Origin: CAYYGL01 sp964471235
GTDB lineage: Bacteria > Calditrichota > Calditrichia > RBG-13-44-9 > J075
Assembly: GCA_964471235.1 (NCBI GenBank)
Contig: CAYYGL010000177.1
Coordinates: 1 to 10,381 of the forward strand
Length of the DNA: 10,381 nt
Direction of reading: 5' to 3'
Both the position numbers and the translations under genes were made by a program. Positions 7,011-10,381 of this stretch are shown here, in pieces. The notes under the pieces are model-generated. The model had not been told where the DNA came from, made no database searches, and was given only the letters and a program-made list of their open reading frames with translations. How positions within the stretch are numbered: position 1 is the stretch's first letter; each line of letters opens with the position of its first letter.

Positions 7011-7032
7011 AAGCCGCCGGGAACGGCTTTTT
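7011..7032 (+). terminator. Terminator/attenuator-like hairpin between the fusion gene and idi
   Basis: AAGCCG (7011-7016) pairs with CGGCTT (7024-7029) around loop CCGGGAA, followed by TTT; with the last two stem bases this makes a run of five T. It lies about 105 bases after the fusion gene's stop and 30 bases before the idi ATG. It could reduce read-through into idi. The stem is only six pairs, so termination is likely partial at most. A related GGGAACGG followed by seven T occurs at about 6948-6962, without an obvious pairing arm. Confidence 0.45.
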
Positions 7033-7052
7033 GAGCGTGATGATGTTAGAAT

Positions 7053-7056
7053 GGAG
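7053..7056 (+). promoter_or_regulatory. Ribosome-binding site that sets the idi start
   Basis: GGAG is followed by AACGTT and then ATG 7063, a 6-base spacing. The other in-frame starts (GTG 7000, TTG 7006, ATG 7051) have nothing comparable, and the first two would put the terminator-like hairpin inside the coding region. Confidence 0.6.
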
Positions 7057-7062
7057 AACGTT

Positions 7063-7626
7063 ATGCCAGTGAATGAAGAGCAGGTCTCTTTTGATGATGA
7101 AATGTTGATTGTGGTGGATGAGCAGAATAATGTATTGGGTTATGAGGATAAGTTAACCTGTCATCGTGGTGAGGGGATTCTCCACCGGGCATTTTCGATC
7201 TTTATTTTCAATGATCAGAAAGAGTTATTGGTGCAGCAGCGTAGCGATCAAAAGCTCCTCTGGCCCCTGTTCTGGTCAAATAGCTGTTGCAGCCATCCCC
7301 GGAAGGGAGAAGACCTGGAGAATGCCACCCGCCGACGTTTAGCGGAAGAATTGGGGATCAGCACTCCGCTCACTCATCTGTTTACCTTTCAATACCATGC
7401 CCGCTATGATAAAGTCGGTTCGGAGCGGGAACTGTGTGCCGTATTTATCGGGAAGAGCAATGATCCGGTTCGCGTGAATCCCAATGAAATTGCCGATTGG
7501 AAGTACATCAGCATCAACGAACTGACCACGGAGTTAGCCAAACATCCGGAGAAATACACCCCCTGGCTGAAAATGGAGTGGGAACGGATGATGCTGGAGC
7601 ATCTGGATGAGATTCTGGCGTTGTGA
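7063..7626 (+). CDS. idi: Isopentenyl-diphosphate delta-isomerase, type 1 (Nudix fold)
   Basis: It interconverts isopentenyl diphosphate and dimethylallyl diphosphate, the last step before prenyl chain synthesis, using a divalent metal. With ATG 7063 the protein is 187 residues, close to E. coli Idi (182). All key residues are visible by comparison with E. coli. Metal ligands are His34 and His41 (CHRGEGILH), His78 in SNSCCSHP, and Glu121/Glu123 in ERELC. The catalytic Cys is Cys76, preceded by another Cys. Trp168 is in TPWLKME. The Nudix-like segment GEDLENATRRRLAEELGI is at about 82-99. A longer version starting at GTG 7000 is possible but would be unusual. It is the third gene of the mevalonate block, separated from the fusion gene by 157 bases that hold a terminator-like hairpin, so it may be expressed partly on its own. 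Having Idi is expected, because the mevalonate pathway makes IPP only. Confidence 0.95.
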   Translation: MPVNEEQVSFDDEMLIVVDEQNNVLGYEDKLTCHRGEGILHRAFSIFIFNDQKELLVQQRSDQKLLWPLFWSNSCCSHPRKGEDLENATRRRLAEELGISTPLTHLFTFQYHARYDKVGSERELCAVFIGKSNDPVRVNPNEIADWKYISINELTTELAKHPEKYTPWLKMEWERMMLEHLDEILAL

Positions 7627-7785
7627 GTACCCCGGGGTGATCAAAGGAAATGTTGGGAGAAGAAGACAAAAACAAAGGCTAAGGAGAGTGATCGAGTTCC
7701 TTTACCACCGCCTTTCCCGTCTCACCAGTTGTCGAAGTTAAATGGCAGTTTTAATCAGTGGAGTGTGAAGGCAAAAACACTGAAG

Positions 7786-8982
7786 TTACCAGCGAATCTG
7801 CATACGGATGCCGCTGCCGGTGGGTAATGGCTTCAGTGCCACAAACACTCCTTTCTCCTGCCGTGCCCGGGAACGATTTTTTGTTACATTGGCAACTCCC
7901 TGCAAGAAAGCACTGGCAATATCCGCTCCCCAAATCACCCAAACAGCCGTCTTGAAGAAGTTCTCCAACCCCCGGAAATGACGGTACTTTTGCAGCAGGG
8001 AATCCCGGGCAACCGGATCGCTGCTGTATCGATATTCCATGTGATAGCGTTCTTTGATACTTCGGGAACCCATGGACAAAGCAAAAGAGAGTCCCATGGC
8101 AAGGGGGGGCACCATCCACCAATCATTCCCCAGGTATCGTTGGCCCATTCCCGGAATAATGGAAAACACGGCGGCTTCCGGGCCGGGTCGTCTGCGGGAA
8201 GGGGAATAAGCGGAAGATGAAACGCGGGACGATGGATTGCTGGCAAGCACCCGCTTTTTCAGTCGAAATGAAAAAGTCACTTGCTCCTTTACCTCCACCG
8301 TCCTTTCCAGAGGCAAGAACGCATCCCGTGGCACCAGCTTTAGTTGATGAAAACCGGGTAATAGTCTCAATTTCAGGGGAGTTTTCCCACTGTAAGCTCC
8401 ATCGAGGTAAACCGTTACCCCGCGGGGAATTGAAAGAATTGTGACGGTTTTGAGGGAGCGGGAAATGTTTTCCGGCGAAGCTTTTTGAAAAGCCGGATCA
8501 TGAACATTCCGGCTCTCTTTCAGATACGGCAGAGGGTCTACATATTCTCCGTCTTTCATGATGGTGAAATGCAGGTGAACACCGGTTACCTGCCCGGTAT
8601 CCCCGGCTTTGCCAATCATCTGCCCGGCAGTTACCTGTTGACCTGTGTGCACCAGAATTCTGGAAAGATGGTGATATTTGGAGACAAAGTGATCGGGATG
8701 TTGGAGCACCACCACTTTGCCGGAAACCCCCTGGTATCCTGCTGTTACCACCACCCCCCGGCGCCAGGCGTAAACCGGGTCTCCAATGTGTGCCTGGAGA
8801 TCAATCCCGCGATGAAATTCGCCTCCCCGGGCAAAGGGGTCATCCCGCCAGCCGTAGTAGCTGGTGATCATGCGCCATTCCCCCAGGGGAAGGCAGGAGG
8901 ATGAACCGGCTCCGTCATCTTGTGCCAACACCGAATACCCAACGACACACAGGATGCAAACAATCCGTAAGGATTTCATCAT
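7786..8982 (-). CDS. Exported M23 peptidase with PEGA and DUF5683-like domains
   Basis: The protein probably cuts peptidoglycan cross-bridges in the periplasm. From ATG 8982 it has 398 residues. The N-terminus (MMKSLRIVCILCVVGYSVLA, then QDDG) is a signal peptide with a likely cut after VLA. The frame stays open upstream to ATG 9078, but that start would bury the signal peptide, and GAGA lies just before 8982. The M23 domain (about 35-155) keeps all expected zinc and catalytic residues: His57 and Asp61 in HRGID, HH at 104-105, and the HLH pair at 136 and 138 in GVHLHF. Residues about 179-243 look like a PEGA domain (IPRGVTVYLDGAYSGKTPL). Residues about 270-363 resemble DUF5683 (SIIPGMGQRYLGNDWW, then two hydrophobic helices), which suggests membrane anchoring. 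The ftsEX genes lie upstream on the same strand, 164 bases away. It lacks the coiled coil seen in EnvC, PcsB or CwlO. The M23 call is firm and the DUF5683 call is moderate. Confidence 0.9.
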   Translation of the reverse strand: MMKSLRIVCILCVVGYSVLAQDDGAGSSSCLPLGEWRMITSYYGWRDDPFARGGEFHRGIDLQAHIGDPVYAWRRGVVVTAGYQGVSGKVVVLQHPDHFVSKYHHLSRILVHTGQQVTAGQMIGKAGDTGQVTGVHLHFTIMKDGEYVDPLPYLKESRNVHDPAFQKASPENISRSLKTVTILSIPRGVTVYLDGAYSGKTPLKLRLLPGFHQLKLVPRDAFLPLERTVEVKEQVTFSFRLKKRVLASNPSSRVSSSAYSPSRRRPGPEAAVFSIIPGMGQRYLGNDWWMVPPLAMGLSFALSMGSRSIKERYHMEYRYSSDPVARDSLLQKYRHFRGLENFFKTAVWVIWGADIASAFLQGVANVTKNRSRARQEKGVFVALKPLPTGSGIRMQIRW

Positions 8983-9146
8983 CAATTCTCGGAAAATGCC
9001 ACTTTTCCCCACGGAAAAGCTGAGTGAACCACCTGAATAGCCGGGGAATGATGATAAGGAATCAGCGAGAAGCCTCATGAAATTCCGTACCAGAGATTCG
9101 GATGATTGGTGGCTGAAGCAAAATTTTCATCTCCCCCGGCGCCGGA

Positions 9147-9995
9147 TTACCGCAAATATTTTCCAATCGAAATATAACTGCCGGTAAGCCCTAAAAGCGT
9201 GCCGGTCGCAATTAAAAACGCAAAATAGTAGAGGGGGATTTTCAATTCCGGGAAGAATGCGGTCCGAACAAAGTCGATCCCAAGCCATAACAAGCCGCAT
9301 GCCAGCAAACTACCGATCAATCCCTGGAAGATTCCCTCTATCACAAAAGGTCCCTTGATCAAAAAATTGGTTGCCCCCACCAGGCGCATAATGCTGATGA
9401 GCGTTTTCCGGGCATGAATGGTTAGACGAATGGTGTTAAAAATCAACAGGGTAGAAATCAAAAAGATGGTTGCTCCTACCGCGGAAGCCACAATGACTCC
9501 CAGCAGGAAGTATTTATTCATTAAACTGATGATTGTTTTTTGATATTGCACTTCATCCACTTCCTCCATCGCTTCAATCTTTTTAACAATTGACTCGATA
9601 TCCTGTAATCGCCGGTAACCTCCCGGCAGCGTAACTCGAAAAGAAGGGGGCAGGGGATTGGTGTCTAACAGGTTGGAGATGTCGCCAAACTCCGCTTCAA
9701 ATTCCTGCAATGCCTTTTCCGGAGAGATAAATGTAATATTTTCAAACACATTCATGGCTAACAAGGCGCTTGCCAGGGAGTCAATTTGATCGGGGGTAAT
9801 GGATGGGTCTACAAAAATCTCCAGGCGAATGTGAGTGTAGAGCTTCTGGAAGGTATCGGAAAGGTTCTGCACGATGATTCCGAAAATACCAATCAGGCTC
9901 AGGGAGAGCATCACTGTAATAATGGTGATGACAGCCGAAAGGCGGGCGCGTTTAAAGCCAGCCAATCCTTCTCTGATCAGAAATAAAATTTTCAT
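9147..9995 (-). CDS. ftsX: Cell division protein FtsX
   Basis: FtsX is the membrane subunit of the FtsEX complex, which uses ATP hydrolysis by FtsE to switch on cell-wall hydrolases at the division site. The 282-residue protein has the family layout: a cytoplasmic N-terminus (MKILFLIREGLAGFKRARLS), TM1 at about 20-42, a periplasmic loop of about 120 residues (43-163), then TM2 (164-187), TM3 (217-242) and TM4 (255-276). The cytoplasmic segment MRLVGATNFLIKGPFVIEG (203-221) is the FtsX/MacB-type hallmark that contacts the ATPase. Its ATG follows the ftsE stop directly (TGAATG), so the two are translationally coupled. A ribosome-binding site (AGGACAGG) lies inside the end of ftsE. A perfect 10-bp palindrome CCGGCGCCGG (9136-9145) sits just after the stop but has no T tract. 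Confidence 0.96.
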   Translation of the reverse strand: MKILFLIREGLAGFKRARLSAVITIITVMLSLSLIGIFGIIVQNLSDTFQKLYTHIRLEIFVDPSITPDQIDSLASALLAMNVFENITFISPEKALQEFEAEFGDISNLLDTNPLPPSFRVTLPGGYRRLQDIESIVKKIEAMEEVDEVQYQKTIISLMNKYFLLGVIVASAVGATIFLISTLLIFNTIRLTIHARKTLISIMRLVGATNFLIKGPFVIEGIFQGLIGSLLACGLLWLGIDFVRTAFFPELKIPLYYFAFLIATGTLLGLTGSYISIGKYLR

Positions 9996-10381
9996 TCAGC
10001 GCCTGTCCTGTATTTGCCGGGCATTAATTTCTTTATAGAATTTACCATCATCCAGCACAATGGTTCGGTGTGGATTCTTACGGATCAATTCATAGTTATG
10101 GGTTGCCATCAGCACTGCCGTTCCGCTGCGATTGATATTTTCCAACAAGTCAAGTATCCCCTGGGAAACCTGAGGGTCCAGGTTGCCGGTGGGTTCATCA
10201 GCTAACAGGATAAAGGGCTCATTCACCAGGGAACGGGCAATAGCCACCCGCTGCTGCTCACCGCCGGACAGGGTATGAGGGTAAACATACCGCTTGTGCA
10301 CCAGACCGACCCGGGTCAAGACCGATAACACTTTGGGCTTTATTTCCCGCCGGGGCACTCCAATAACTTGCAGTGCAAAAG
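9996..10381 (-). CDS. ftsE: Cell division ATP-binding protein FtsE, C-terminal part, cut by window edge
   Basis: This is the ATPase subunit of FtsEX, on the cytoplasmic side of the membrane. The frame is open to the right edge, beginning FALQVIGVPRREIKPKVL, so the GTG at 10358 is an internal Val codon and not the start. About 127 codons are present. They include the ABC signature LSGGEQQR, the Walker B segment FILLADEPTGNLDP and the H-loop in MATHN. The Walker A and Q-loop lie outside the window. VGLVHKRYVYPHTLSGGEQQRV-type spacing and the adjacent ftsX identify FtsE rather than another ABC ATPase such as LolD. It ends in TGA immediately before the ftsX ATG. Confidence 0.95.
   Translation of the reverse strand, partial: FALQVIGVPRREIKPKVLSVLTRVGLVHKRYVYPHTLSGGEQQRVAIARSLVNEPFILLADEPTGNLDPQVSQGILDLLENINRSGTAVLMATHNYELIRKNPHRTIVLDDGKFYKEINARQIQDRR

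Noticed and set aside
7627..7785. Possible bidirectional terminator in the convergent gap (AAAGGAA/TTCCTTT at 7643-7703 and TCAGTG/CACTGA at 7755-7782)
   Set aside because: The first pair has a loop of nearly 50 bases, and the second has only six pairs and no T run on either strand, so neither is a credible terminator.
8983..9078. Longer M23 peptidase starting at ATG 9078
   Set aside because: It would place 32 residues before an obvious signal peptide, and no good ribosome-binding site precedes it.
10356..10358. GTG as the start of FtsE
   Set aside because: The frame is open upstream to the window edge and encodes FALQVIGVPRRE, which is normal FtsE sequence, so this codon is internal.

Overview
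This window looks like a chromosomal segment of a free-living Gram-negative bacterium, probably from the FCB side of the tree (Calditrichota, Marinimicrobia or a relative). The lineage call is inferred from gene content and is not firm. It rests on a eukaryote/Geobacter-type citrate synthase, a bacterial mevalonate pathway instead of the MEP pathway, and an exported M23 peptidase with PEGA and DUF5683-like domains beside ftsEX. The coding regions look roughly balanced in base composition. The long intergenic region is clearly AT-rich. I see no insertion sequence, CRISPR array, tRNA or rRNA.

Layout. Positions 1-1150 (minus) hold the first 383 codons of prkA, which runs off the left edge. Positions 1151-2177 are about 1 kb without a clear protein gene. 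This stretch contains a good sigma70-like promoter on the plus strand (1565-1593) overlapped by a palindrome, an 11-bp direct repeat, an inverted-repeat pair bounding about 125 bp, a doubtful small ORF, and a terminator-like hairpin (2046-2082). Together these could bound an orphan transcript of about 480 nt or form a long leader of the citrate synthase gene. Positions 2178-3464 (plus) encode citrate synthase. Positions 3566-7626 (plus) are a mevalonate-pathway block: phosphomevalonate kinase, a single-chain fusion of class II HMG-CoA reductase with mevalonate kinase, and type 1 IPP isomerase. The right end is on the minus strand and reads from right to left as ftsE (cut by the window edge), ftsX, then an M23 peptidase. 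The 159-nt convergent gap 7627-7785 between idi and the peptidase gene shows only weak inverted repeats and no convincing terminator.

How the genes work together. The fusion protein should turn HMG-CoA into mevalonate and then 5-phosphomevalonate. The kinase encoded just upstream makes 5-diphosphomevalonate, and Idi interconverts IPP and DMAPP. HMG-CoA synthase and diphosphomevalonate decarboxylase are needed to complete the route and are not in this window. Citrate synthase also draws on acetyl-CoA, but whether it shares a transcript with the mevalonate genes cannot be told from sequence. FtsE and FtsX form the ABC-type complex that controls septal peptidoglycan hydrolysis in other bacteria, so an intact-looking M23 enzyme next to them is a natural candidate partner.

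The most notable item is the HMGR-mevalonate kinase fusion. Next are the promoter-palindrome-terminator arrangement in the long intergenic region and the unusual architecture of the M23 protein beside ftsEX.
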